Of a stretch of DNA of 64,000 nt, positions 29,774 to 37,649 are shown piece after piece (within the stretch, counting starts at the first letter, position 1; each line of letters begins with the position of its first letter). The DNA is taken from positions 124,001 to 188,000 of the forward strand of contig DATLGL010000017.1 of the NCBI GenBank assembly GCA_035540495.1. The letters run 5' to 3'. Made by a program: the position numbers and the translations under genes. Below the pieces are notes generated by a model. The model worked only from the letters and a program-made list of their open reading frames with translations. It had not been told where the DNA came from and ran no database searches. This DNA comes from DASVEG01 sp035540495 (GTDB lineage Bacteria > Actinomycetota > Acidimicrobiia > Acidimicrobiales > CADCTF01).

Positions 29774-30988
29774 ATGCCTCTCGTCGTGCAGAAGTTCGGC
29801 GGTACGTCCGTCGCCGATCCCGACCGCATCCGCGCGGTCGCCGATCACATCGCGCGCACGCGAAAGCACGGCAACGACGTCATCGCCGTCGTCTCCGCCA
29901 TGGGGAAGGAGACCGACGAGCTCCTCCACCTCGCAGCCCAGGTGAGCAAGACGCGCCCGGGGCGTGAGATGGACATGCTCATCACCGCAGGTGAGCGCAA
30001 GGCAACGGCCCTCGTCGTCATGGCCCTGCACGACCTGGGCATCGACGCCGCCAGCTTCACCGGCAGCCAGGCCGAGATCATCACGACGAACGAACACCGC
30101 AACGCGAAGATCCTCGAGGTCCGCGGCAACCGCCTCCGCCAGGCGCTCGAGAAGGGACAGGTGCCGGTCGTCGGTGGTGCTCAGGGCGTCAGCACCGATC
30201 ACGACGTCACCTTCCTCGGCCGCGGCGGCAGCGACACCACCGCCGTGGCGCTCGCCCACGCCCTCGGCGCCGACGCCTGCGAGCTCTACACCGACGTGAG
30301 CGGCGTGTTCACCGCGGATCCTCGCATCGTCCCGAGCGCTCGCCGCATCAACAAGCTGAGCTTCGACGAGATGCTCGAGATGTGCGCGGTCGGCTGCCCG
30401 AAGCCCGAGATGCGCTCGGTCGAGTTCGCCCGCAACTTCAAGGTTCCGCTCCACGTGCGCTCGAGCTTCACCTGGGAACCCGGCACGTGGATCGAAGAGG
30501 AGGACCCCACGATGGAGCAGCCGATCATCTCCGGTGTCGTCGCCGACGCGTCGGAAGCGAAGGTCACGGTGACCGGCGTTCCCGACAAGCCCGGCATCGC
30601 TGCTCGCTTGTTCCGGGCCCTCGCGGACCACGACGTGAACGTCGACATGATCGTGCAGAACGTGTCGACCCAGGGTCACACCGACATCTCGTTCACCGTG
30701 CCGAAGGACGACGTCGAGAAGAGCCTCGAGGTCGCCCGCGCCCACGTCGACGACATCGGTGCCGAGGGAGTCCAGGCCGATGAAGACATCGCGCGCGTCA
30801 GCCTCGTCGGTGCGGGCATGAAGACCCATCCCGGTGTCGCCGCGACGATGTTCGAGGTGCTCGCCGACTCCGGTGTCAACATCGACATGATCTCGACGTC
30901 GCCCATCCGCATCTCGTGCGTCGTGCGCGAGCAGCAGGCCGAGCACGCCGTCCAAGCACTGCACACCGCCTTCGGACTGGAGAACTGA
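29774..30988 (+). CDS. lysC: Aspartate kinase
   Basis: First step of the aspartate pathway to Lys, Met, Thr, Ile and diaminopimelate for the cell wall. The 404 aa protein has the kinase domain (VQKFGGTSVAD; ITAGERKATALV; LGRGGSDTTAVALA) and two C-terminal ACT domains (about 265-400) that usually bind Lys and Thr for feedback inhibition. An internal ATG at 30512 begins MEQPIISGV, where the separate beta subunit starts in alpha2-beta2 aspartate kinases of Bacillus and Corynebacterium. asd follows after one base, the classic lysC-asd operon. Confidence 0.97.
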   Translation: MPLVVQKFGGTSVADPDRIRAVADHIARTRKHGNDVIAVVSAMGKETDELLHLAAQVSKTRPGREMDMLITAGERKATALVVMALHDLGIDAASFTGSQAEIITTNEHRNAKILEVRGNRLRQALEKGQVPVVGGAQGVSTDHDVTFLGRGGSDTTAVALAHALGADACELYTDVSGVFTADPRIVPSARRINKLSFDEMLEMCAVGCPKPEMRSVEFARNFKVPLHVRSSFTWEPGTWIEEEDPTMEQPIISGVVADASEAKVTVTGVPDKPGIAARLFRALADHDVNVDMIVQNVSTQGHTDISFTVPKDDVEKSLEVARAHVDDIGAEGVQADEDIARVSLVGAGMKTHPGVAATMFEVLADSGVNIDMISTSPIRISCVVREQQAEHAVQALHTAFGLEN

Positions 30989-30989
30989 C

Positions 30990-32015
30990 ATGGGCGCCCG
31001 CATCGCCATCTACGGCGCGACCGGCCAGGTCGGCACCGTCATGCGCCAGCTGCTCGTCGACCGGAACTTCCCGGTCGACGAGATCCGCTTCCTGGCCTCC
31101 GCCCGCAGCGCAGGCAAGCGCCTCCCGTGGAAGGACGGAGAGGTCGAGGTGGAAGACGCGTGGTCGGCCGACCACAGCGGGATCGACATCGCCCTCTTCT
31201 CGGTGGGGAAGGACGCGTCGAAGGAGCTCGCTCCCCAGGTGGTCGCCGCCGGCGCCACGGTCGTCGACAACTCCGCCGCGTTCCGGATGGACCCGAACAG
31301 CCCGCTCCTCGTCGCCGGCGTGAACGACCACGCGCTCGAGAGCATCCCGAACGGGATCGTCGCCAACCCCAACTGCACGACGATGGCCGCGATGGCGCCG
31401 CTCCAGGCGCTCCACCGGGAGGCCGGCCTGAAGGCGCTCGTCGTGTCGACGTACCAGGCCGTGTCCGGGGCCGGCACGAGTGGGCCGCCCGAGCTGCTCG
31501 AGCAGACGCTCGCGGCGGGCGAGAAGGCGGCGGAGCTGACCTTCGACGGCGAGGCGATCGACTTCCCGGCGCCGAGCCAGTTCTCGACGACGATCGCCTA
31601 CAACGTCATCCCTTCCGCAGGCGGACTCGACGAGGCCACCAACGAGACGTCGGAAGAGCTGAAGCTGCGCCACGAGACGCGCAAGATCCTCGACATCCCG
31701 CAGCTCCCTGTCAGTGCGACATGCGTCCGGGTGCCCGTGTTCACCGGCCACTCGCTGTCGATCAACGCGTCGTTCGAGCGCACCATCACGCCCGAGCGGG
31801 CGACCGAGATCCTCAGCGCCACCGACCAGGTCGTGCTGACGGAGGTCCCGACCCCGCTCATGGCTGCGGGCAAGGACCCGTCGTACGTCGGCCGCATCCG
31901 TCGCGACGAGACGGTCGAGAACGGCATCGCCTTCTTCGTCAGCAACGACAACCTCCGCAAGGGTGCCGCGCTCAACGCGGTGCAGATCGCGGAGCTCCTC
32001 GTCCAGAAGCTCTAG
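30990..32015 (+). CDS. asd: Aspartate-semialdehyde dehydrogenase
   Basis: NADPH-dependent reduction of aspartyl phosphate to aspartate semialdehyde, the step after LysC. The 341 aa protein has the N-terminal dinucleotide fold (IAIYGATGQVGTVM), the catalytic Cys in GIVANPNCTTM, the flap QAVSGAG, and the catalytic His region (VPVFTGHSLSINA). The stop lies 13 bases from the convergent MazG-like gene with no strong terminator between. Confidence 0.97.
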   Translation: MGARIAIYGATGQVGTVMRQLLVDRNFPVDEIRFLASARSAGKRLPWKDGEVEVEDAWSADHSGIDIALFSVGKDASKELAPQVVAAGATVVDNSAAFRMDPNSPLLVAGVNDHALESIPNGIVANPNCTTMAAMAPLQALHREAGLKALVVSTYQAVSGAGTSGPPELLEQTLAAGEKAAELTFDGEAIDFPAPSQFSTTIAYNVIPSAGGLDEATNETSEELKLRHETRKILDIPQLPVSATCVRVPVFTGHSLSINASFERTITPERATEILSATDQVVLTEVPTPLMAAGKDPSYVGRIRRDETVENGIAFFVSNDNLRKGAALNAVQIAELLVQKL

Positions 32016-32028
32016 AGCGTCGAGAGAG

Positions 32029-32316
32029 TCAGCCGAACGCGCACGCGCAGGGGATAGCCCCGCACTTCGGGCACCCCTTCGCGTACCGCTGCGCGGCCTC
32101 TTCGAGCGAGAGCCCCAGCTGCTCGGCGAGCGACGCCGTCCACGCGAGCACGTCTGCCAGCTCCTCGAGCTGCTCCTCGCGTGAGCCCTTCCGCGCCGCC
32201 TTCGCGAGCTCGCCGACCTCTTCGCACAGCCAGGCCACGGACGAGGGCAGCCCCCGTGCACGATCACGTAGGCCGAAGGTGTCGGCGATCAACGACTGGA
32301 ACGCGGCGAGATCCAT
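32029..32316 (-). CDS. MazG-like protein with C-terminal cysteine cluster
   Basis: A 95 aa all-alpha NTP pyrophosphohydrolase-like protein. The metal-binding ExxE and ExxD helices are WLCEEVGELAKAAR and LEELADVLAWTASLAEQ. The C-terminus adds KGCPKCGAIPCACAFG, with four Cys in CxxC and CxC arrangements, a potential zinc or redox site absent from ordinary MazG. It would hydrolyse non-canonical or damaged NTPs. AAGGTGA forms a good Shine-Dalgarno before the ATG. Confidence 0.8.
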   Translation of the reverse strand: MDLAAFQSLIADTFGLRDRARGLPSSVAWLCEEVGELAKAARKGSREEQLEELADVLAWTASLAEQLGLSLEEAAQRYAKGCPKCGAIPCACAFG

Positions 32317-32320
32317 CCCG

Positions 32321-33955
32321 TCACCTTTCCACCACAGGAGGCGATGGCAACGATCGCACGTGCCGTGCGGCTTCCTCGTGCGACGAGATGTCGAGCGCGA
32401 GCGCGCCGAGGAACCGATCGCGCTCGATCACGAGGACGTCGGCGTCGGTGACCGCGGTGACGGTGGCGGTGCGTCGCACGTCGTGGAGCAACGCGATCTC
32501 GCCGAAGAACGGCTCCGCCAGTGGCGATCGACGACCGTCGACAGCCACGTCGAACATCCCGTGCTCGACGACGTAGAACGCATCGCCCTGTTCGCCAGCG
32601 GAGATCACCGGCGTCCCCGCGGTGACCGTCCGCCGCACCGCGCTGAACGCGAGGCGCTCGATGGCTACGGGAGGGAGGGGGCGGAAGAAGGGGACTGACG
32701 CAAGTGTCCGCAGGATCTCCGGAGGCGGGCCCGCGACGGCATCGACCCGGCGCAGCGCCCTCGTGCAAGCGAGCGTGGCAGCCCCGACCACGACGGCGAC
32801 GAGCACGAACGCTGATCGGAGCCCCGTGACCTCGACCACAGCCGCGCCGGCCATCGCACCCGTTCCGAGAGCGGCCCACCACAGTCCTTCGAACACGCCG
32901 AGCACCCGCACGAGGAGCGCTTCGTGCACGGTCCGCTGGAGCAGGGTGAGGCCGGCCACGTCGACGAGCCCGTTCGCGATTCCGACCGCAGCCAGAGCGC
33001 CCACCGCCGCCGCCGGAATCGACCCCGCGAGCGCGAACCCTGCCGACCACAACAGGAGCGCGAGCCCGAGCGCCGAGCCCAGGCGCCGGCGACCGACGAG
33101 CGCCGCCGAGGCCATCGCGCCGACGAGGCCGCCGGCACCGACGCTCGCGTTGAGCACGCCGATGCCCGCCTCACCGAGATCGAGCACCTCGACGGCGAGC
33201 CCGACCACCAGCACGCCGAGGATGCCGAGCCCGAAGGTCTGCAACAGGTAGAGGGCGATGACCGTCCGTGGGTGCCGTTCGCGCAGCGCGACACGGAAGC
33301 CCGCGAACGTGCCGGCGGGCCCGACCTCGTCAGCCCCGGTTGTCGGTGGCGTCGAACGCCAAGCGAGAGCACCGAGCGCGATCGCCGATGCGTTCAGCAG
33401 GACCGCCGCGGTGGCGAACACCGTCGTGACCTCGTCCGCGACGGCGAGCAGAGCGGCACCGAGGAGCGGTCCCAGGAGCGTGCCGGTGTTCTCGATGACG
33501 GTGGTGAGCACGTTCGCCGACGTCGCCTCGTCCGGCGAGTCCGCCAGCTCGGGCAGCACCGCAGACTGCGTTGGCCACCACACGCTGTAGACGACGGCAT
33601 CGGCGGCAGCGATGGCGAGCACGACGACGGTGGGCAGCGACGCCGCCACGGTCGCGGCGATGCACGCAGCGAGCAATCCCCGAAGGCCGAGCACCAGCAT
33701 CAGCACGCGCGCTCGCGGCCGCCGGTCGACGAGCGTCACCGCGAGCGGCCCGACGACCGCCGCGGGGATCGTTCTGGTGAGGCCGAGCGCCGCGACGGCG
33801 AACAGCCCGCCGGCGCGATACGCGACGACGGCGAGGCCGACGGTCTGGGCGGTCTCCGCGCTGATGCACCCGGTCCATGCGAGCTGCACGCGCCGGATGT
33901 CGGGGTTCTTCAGGGCGCGCCAGCCGTAGGTGAGCTGCTGCCCGAGGCCGCTCAC
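32321..33955 (-). CDS. MFS transporter fused to a cyclic-nucleotide-binding-like domain
   Basis: A 544 aa chimera. Residues about 20-405 form a 12-helix major facilitator (PTQSAVLPELADSPDEATSAN after helix 4 is typical of drug or enterobactin exporters). Residues about 415-540 form a cNMP-binding (CAP-ED) fold: FFRPLPPVAIERLAFSAVRR, then PVISAGEQGDAFYVVEHG and FFGEIALLHDVRRTATVTAV. The phosphate-binding cassette FFGEIALL..RRTATV keeps the Glu and Arg of cAMP binders, so nucleotide binding is possible. The GTG at 33955 overlaps the Crp-like stop (GTGA). A longer upstream reading is a shadow of the Crp gene. Confidence 0.85.
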   Translation of the reverse strand: MSGLGQQLTYGWRALKNPDIRRVQLAWTGCISAETAQTVGLAVVAYRAGGLFAVAALGLTRTIPAAVVGPLAVTLVDRRPRARVLMLVLGLRGLLAACIAATVAASLPTVVVLAIAAADAVVYSVWWPTQSAVLPELADSPDEATSANVLTTVIENTGTLLGPLLGAALLAVADEVTTVFATAAVLLNASAIALGALAWRSTPPTTGADEVGPAGTFAGFRVALRERHPRTVIALYLLQTFGLGILGVLVVGLAVEVLDLGEAGIGVLNASVGAGGLVGAMASAALVGRRRLGSALGLALLLWSAGFALAGSIPAAAVGALAAVGIANGLVDVAGLTLLQRTVHEALLVRVLGVFEGLWWAALGTGAMAGAAVVEVTGLRSAFVLVAVVVGAATLACTRALRRVDAVAGPPPEILRTLASVPFFRPLPPVAIERLAFSAVRRTVTAGTPVISAGEQGDAFYVVEHGMFDVAVDGRRSPLAEPFFGEIALLHDVRRTATVTAVTDADVLVIERDRFLGALALDISSHEEAARHVRSLPSPPVVER

Positions 33956-34614
33956 CAGCTCGTGCCGGCGTCCTCCGCGAGGCGTCGTAGCGATGGCAGG
34001 TTGAGGATGTCGATGCCTTCGGCGCCGACCTCGATCCACCCCTCGCCCTCGAGCCCGGCGAGCGCACGGCTCGTCATCTCGTGGTCGCCATCGACGTGGG
34101 CCGCCAGTTCCCGCGCTTCGACGGGCACTCGCGTGAGCGTGCCCACAGGCGTTCCCCGCTCCTCGGACGCGGTCACCAGGGCAGCCGCGATCCGCGTGAT
34201 CGCGTCGCCGTGCCGGTGGCGTACCCGTTCCTGCGTCGAGAGACGAAGCCGGTTCGCGAGCAGCCGCATCACCCGCATCGCGAGCTGCGGTTGCGACTCG
34301 AGCAGCTGGTTGAATCGACCGGCGGGGAGGACGATCGCATCGACGTCGGTCGCGGCGATCGCCGATGCCGACCGTGGGAGCCCGTCGATGGCTGACACCT
34401 CGCCGAGGAAGTGGCCGGCGGCGGTGGTCGACAGCTCCACCTGGCTGTCGCCGCTCTCGCTGATGATGCTGACGCGGCCGGACTCGACCGCGAACACGGT
34501 GCCTGGAGGATCGCCTTCGAGGAACAGCGCGGAGCCGGCGTAGTACCGGCGGCGCTCTCCCGCAGAGCGGAAGGCGTCCCAGAGCACCTCGTCGGCATCT
34601 CGATCCGTGGTCAC
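33952..34614 (-). CDS. Crp/Fnr-family transcriptional regulator
   Basis: A 220 aa regulator with an N-terminal cNMP-binding-like domain (FLEGDPPGTVFAVESGRVSII; FLGEVSAIDGLPRSASAIA) and a C-terminal winged helix that is less canonical (LTRVPVEARELAAHVDGDHEMTSRALAGLEGEGWI). The cAMP-cassette position reads GLPRSASA, retaining one Arg. The gene is sandwiched between a decarboxylase and the MFS-cNMP fusion with GTGA overlaps on both sides, so it likely regulates this operon. Ligand unknown. Confidence 0.8.
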   Translation of the reverse strand: MTTDRDADEVLWDAFRSAGERRRYYAGSALFLEGDPPGTVFAVESGRVSIISESGDSQVELSTTAAGHFLGEVSAIDGLPRSASAIAATDVDAIVLPAGRFNQLLESQPQLAMRVMRLLANRLRLSTQERVRHRHGDAITRIAAALVTASEERGTPVGTLTRVPVEARELAAHVDGDHEMTSRALAGLEGEGWIEVGAEGIDILNLPSLRRLAEDAGTSW

Positions 34615-35783
34615 CGATCACCTCCGACGACGTACGCAGCCAGCGGAGGGAACCCGTTGAAACCCACGCTCGAGCACGTCGTCGTGTAGGCGCCCGCACC
34701 GAGGATCTGGATGCGGTCGCCGGCTTCGAGCGACAGCGGGAACTGGTAGGTCGTCTGCTCGTAGAGGATGTCGACGCTGTCGCAGGTCGGGCCCGCGATC
34801 ACGACCGGTCCTGCCGTGTCGTGAGCGCGAGGCGTGACGAAGCGGTAGCGCAGCGCCTCACCGGCCGCCTCGGCGAGGCCGCCGTAGGTGCCGACGTCGA
34901 GGAACACCCAACGTTGCTCGTCGAATCGCGCCTTCTTCGTGACGCTGACGACCTCGGTCTCGACGACGCCTGCGTCGGCGACCATGTAGCGGCCAGGCTC
35001 AGCGATGAGGCGGGGGAGGTGCGTCCCGAACCGCCGGGCGAGGGCGCGTCGGATCGCCGCGCCGTACTCCTCGATCGCGGGTGCGGGTTCGAGGTAGGTG
35101 CCGGGGAAGCCTCCGCCGATGTTCACGACGGCAGGTTCGATGTCGCATCCCCGAAGCGCAGCAAACAGGTCGGCGACCATCGCGAGCGCTCGGTCCCATG
35201 CGCCGACGTCGCGCTGCTGCGACCCGACGTGGAACGACACGCCAACGGGATGTCCGCTCGCGGCTGCGGCGAAGAGGAGATCGACCGCGAGGTCGGGCGC
35301 GCAGCCGAACTTGCGCGACAGGGGCCAGTCGGCGCCACTGCCGTCACACAGCACGCGGCAGAAGACCGTCGCATCGGGAGCGAGGCGGTCGAGCTTCTCC
35401 AGCTCCGACATCGCGTCGAACGCGAAGAGCCGGATGCCGGCCTCGTACGCGTGCCGGATGGCGTCGACCTTCTTGATCGTGTTGCCGAACGACATCTGTT
35501 CGCCGGTGGCCCCGATGCTCGTGCAGAGGTCGATCTCCCCGACGCTCGCGACGTCGAAGCGGCAGCCCCGCGCCAGGAGCGTGCGAAGGACGTCGGGGTC
35601 GGGGTTCGCCTTGACGGCGTAGAAGATGTCGGCCTCGGGAAGTGCCGCAGCGAGCGAGTCGTACCGCTCGCTGACGACGTCGAGGTCGATCACCAGGAAC
35701 GGCGTCGGCCGCGGCTCACCGTCGAGGAACGTCTGAATCGCGCGGGTGAGCCCCGGTGCACGTGTCGATTCCGCCGTTGCCAT
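34611..35783 (-). CDS. PLP-dependent ornithine/lysine-type decarboxylase (fold type III)
   Basis: A 390 aa alanine-racemase-fold decarboxylase of the ornithine/arginine/diaminopimelate family. The PLP lysine is in IFYAVKANPDP. Phosphate binding is by GGGFPG and EPGRYMV, FHVGSQ supplies the stacking His, and the partner-site Cys is in GPTCDSVD. The Cys-Asp pair and short length match eukaryotic-type ornithine decarboxylases rather than LysA, so a polyamine product is likely. The next genes encode a Crp-like regulator and an MFS exporter, perhaps for polyamine handling. ATG 35783 has a GGGGGCGG Shine-Dalgarno. Confidence 0.85.
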   Translation of the reverse strand: MATAESTRAPGLTRAIQTFLDGEPRPTPFLVIDLDVVSERYDSLAAALPEADIFYAVKANPDPDVLRTLLARGCRFDVASVGEIDLCTSIGATGEQMSFGNTIKKVDAIRHAYEAGIRLFAFDAMSELEKLDRLAPDATVFCRVLCDGSGADWPLSRKFGCAPDLAVDLLFAAAASGHPVGVSFHVGSQQRDVGAWDRALAMVADLFAALRGCDIEPAVVNIGGGFPGTYLEPAPAIEEYGAAIRRALARRFGTHLPRLIAEPGRYMVADAGVVETEVVSVTKKARFDEQRWVFLDVGTYGGLAEAAGEALRYRFVTPRAHDTAGPVVIAGPTCDSVDILYEQTTYQFPLSLEAGDRIQILGAGAYTTTCSSVGFNGFPPLAAYVVGGDR

Positions 35784-35831
35784 ACCGCCCCCGCCTCGCA
35801 ACGCAGGGGCCCGACAACAGAACCCGTCCAG

Positions 35832-35906
35832 TCGGGAAGGCGGGATTCGAACCCGCGGCCTCAGCGTCCCGAACGCTGCGCGCTAACCAAGCTGCGCTAC
35901 TTCCCG
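35832..35906 (-). tRNA. tRNA-Pro (anticodon CGG)
   Basis: A full cloverleaf reads on the minus strand. The 7-bp acceptor is CGGGAAG/CTTCCCG, the D-arm has GCGC stems with GG in the loop, the anticodon stem is CAGCG/CGCTG with loop TTCGGGA, and the T-arm is GCGGG-TTCGAAT-CCCGC. The anticodon CGG is at 35869-35871 (plus strand CCG) and reads CCG codons. The discriminator base is A. CCA is not encoded. Confidence 0.97.
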
Positions 35907-35922
35907 GAGCCGTCCATGGTAG

Positions 35923-36711
35923 TCAGTCCGGAGCCCGCACGATCACGTCGGCGATGCGGCGCCGCTCCATGCGGTTGACCCGGAACTCCCACCCTTCGTA
36001 TTCGACGCAGTCGCCCTCGCTCGGGATGCGCCCGAAGCGATCGAAGAGGAACCCCCCGAGCGTCACGTACTCGCCCTCGGGGATCACGACGCCGAGCTCC
36101 TCGGTGACGCGGTCGACCGGCACCTGGCCGCCGATGAGCCAGCGCGCGGGATCGATGCGGGTGATGTCGGCTTCCTCCGGTCGGTCGAACTCGTCGGGCA
36201 GCTCACCGACGAGCTCGCTCACGAGGTCCTTGACCGTCAGGACACCGGCCACGCCGCCGTACTCGTCGACGACCACCGCGAAGGCGCGTCGTCCGGCGCG
36301 CATCTCGCCGAGCAGCTCGAGCACGAGGCGCCCCTCTGGGACGACGAACGGCTTCCGCAGGCGACGGTGGATCGCCTCCGGAGTGACGTCGCCGACCGAT
36401 GACGAGGAAGGCGACCCCATCCGGAACAGGTCCTTCACGAACAGCACGCCGATCAGCCGGTCGAGGTCGTCCTCGTACACGGGGAACCGAGAGTGGCCGG
36501 ACTCCCGAACCGCTCGGGCGACGTCTTCCGCGGTCACCGGCACCGACAACGCGACGACGTCGACCCTCGGCGTCATCACCTCGCGAGCCGTCGTCGTCCT
36601 CAGGCTCTCGAGCGCGGCGACGATCTCCTTCGCGTGGGCATCGGCGGCGAGATCGAGCGAGGCGCTGTCGCTCGTCCGACCGTCAGCGTCCGACCGTTGC
36701 CACCACCGCAT
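35923..36711 (-). CDS. CBS-pair / CorC_HlyC transporter-associated protein
   Basis: A 262 aa cytosolic protein with two CBS domains (about 45-165: TAREVMTPRVDVVAL, FPVYEDDLDRLIGVLFVKDL, AFAVVVDEYGGVAGVLTVKDL) and a CorC_HlyC domain (about 180-258: WLIGGQVPVDRVTEEL, LGGFLFDRFGRIP). It lacks the DUF21 membrane domain of larger hemolysin-C-like proteins. CBS pairs bind adenosine nucleotides. Related proteins act in Mg/Co efflux or membrane stress. It lies 15 bases downstream of the response-regulator gene. Confidence 0.85.
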   Translation of the reverse strand: MRWWQRSDADGRTSDSASLDLAADAHAKEIVAALESLRTTTAREVMTPRVDVVALSVPVTAEDVARAVRESGHSRFPVYEDDLDRLIGVLFVKDLFRMGSPSSSSVGDVTPEAIHRRLRKPFVVPEGRLVLELLGEMRAGRRAFAVVVDEYGGVAGVLTVKDLVSELVGELPDEFDRPEEADITRIDPARWLIGGQVPVDRVTEELGVVIPEGEYVTLGGFLFDRFGRIPSEGDCVEYEGWEFRVNRMERRRIADVIVRAPD

Positions 36712-36726
36712 GCCGCGGCTCGAGCG

Positions 36727-37164
36727 CTAGCTCGACGCGACGGCGGGTGCAGCCGCCGACGCGGCCGGTTTGTACGACTCGTCCTCGAAGCCCTCGCCCG
36801 CCAGCAGGGCGGTGATCGCTCGCCGCAGACGCATCGGGTCGAGCGGCTTCACGAGGAAGCCGTCGGCATCGGAACGGCGGGCGAGGAAGACGTCGGCCCG
36901 GCGATCGAGCAGGAGAAGGATCGCGGTCGGCTCGATCCGGTCGGCGCCCTCTTCGAGGCGCAGGTCGAGGGTGATCGCCATGCCGCCGCGATTGCCGACC
37001 TGGAAGTCGCAGATGACGAGATCGGGGTGCTCGGCAGCAACCGCGGGCAGCACCGCCTCGCCCGAGGAGACCTCACGAACCGTGAACTCGCGGCTCGACA
37101 GAACAGCTTTCACCTCGTCGCGCACGGACTTTGAGTCGGACGCGATCAGGACCTGTTTCGTCAT
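36727..37164 (-). CDS. Single-domain response regulator
   Basis: A 145 aa CheY-like receiver with a variable Ala-rich tail. The phospho-acceptor is Asp in LVICDFQVGNRGG, and the conserved Lys is in GFLVKPLDPMRLR. At the N-terminus the acidic pair is replaced (VLIASDSKS has only one Asp), which may weaken Mg binding. No output domain, so it acts by protein contact. A divergent STAS anti-sigma antagonist gene begins 137 bases away, suggesting a shared signalling role. A TAGCCT hexamer lies 11 bases upstream of the ATG. Confidence 0.8.
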   Translation of the reverse strand: MTKQVLIASDSKSVRDEVKAVLSSREFTVREVSSGEAVLPAVAAEHPDLVICDFQVGNRGGMAITLDLRLEEGADRIEPTAILLLLDRRADVFLARRSDADGFLVKPLDPMRLRRAITALLAGEGFEDESYKPAASAAAPAVASS

Positions 37165-37301
37165 CGTGGTTTGGGAGGCTACCCACGAGGGGCAACTACC
37201 ATCCAGAAACGGACACCGCCGCGCCCGAGCCGGCACCACGACGAACTCGGGCATGACGGGTTCCGGACGAAAGCCGCGTACGGCGCGGCGACCAGGAGGA
37301 C

Positions 37302-37649
37302 GTGTTGCTCGACATCCAGCTCGAGAACGGTGATGGCTACGTCATCTGCAGACCCGTCGGGGAGCTCGACGCCTTCACCGTCAGCCAGTTCCGGCAGGCG
37401 CTCGCCGAGCTCGCTTCGAACCCTCGCATCCTGATCGACATGTCGGGCGTGCCGTTCGTCGACTCGGCCGGCCTCGGTGCGCTGATCGGCGGCATCCGCA
37501 GGGCCCGGGAGCTGGGCGGCGACGTCGCCGTGTGCTGCAACCGGCCCACCCTCACCCGCCTGCTCCACACCACCGGCTTCGACCGGATCGTCACGGTGGC
37601 GGAGACCGTCGAAGACGCCGCCGCGGCCCTTCGCGAGCCCGCGGGTTAG
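37302..37649 (+). CDS. STAS-domain anti-sigma factor antagonist
   Basis: A 115 aa STAS protein of the SpoIIAA/RsbV type, which when unphosphorylated sequesters an anti-sigma kinase. The phosphorylation-site helix reads IDMSGVPFVDSAGLGALIGG, with Ser in VDSAGLG. A very strong Shine-Dalgarno (AGGAGG) precedes the GTG start at 37302. It is divergent from the response regulator and overlaps the convergent ArsA-like gene by 4 bases. Candidate upstream kinases include the HATPase-PAS protein at 5689-7029. Confidence 0.88.
   Translation: MLLDIQLENGDGYVICRPVGELDAFTVSQFRQALAELASNPRILIDMSGVPFVDSAGLGALIGGIRRARELGGDVAVCCNRPTLTRLLHTTGFDRIVTVAETVEDAAAALREPAG

Noticed and set aside
32321..34699. 792-codon reading for the MFS gene
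   Set aside because: The upstream part is Arg-rich shadow of the Crp-like gene; the GTGA overlap at 33952-33955 gives the natural start.
37228..37255. CCCGAG/CTCGGG inverted repeat between the response regulator and STAS genes
   Set aside because: Six-base arms 16 bases apart are expected by chance in GC-rich DNA.
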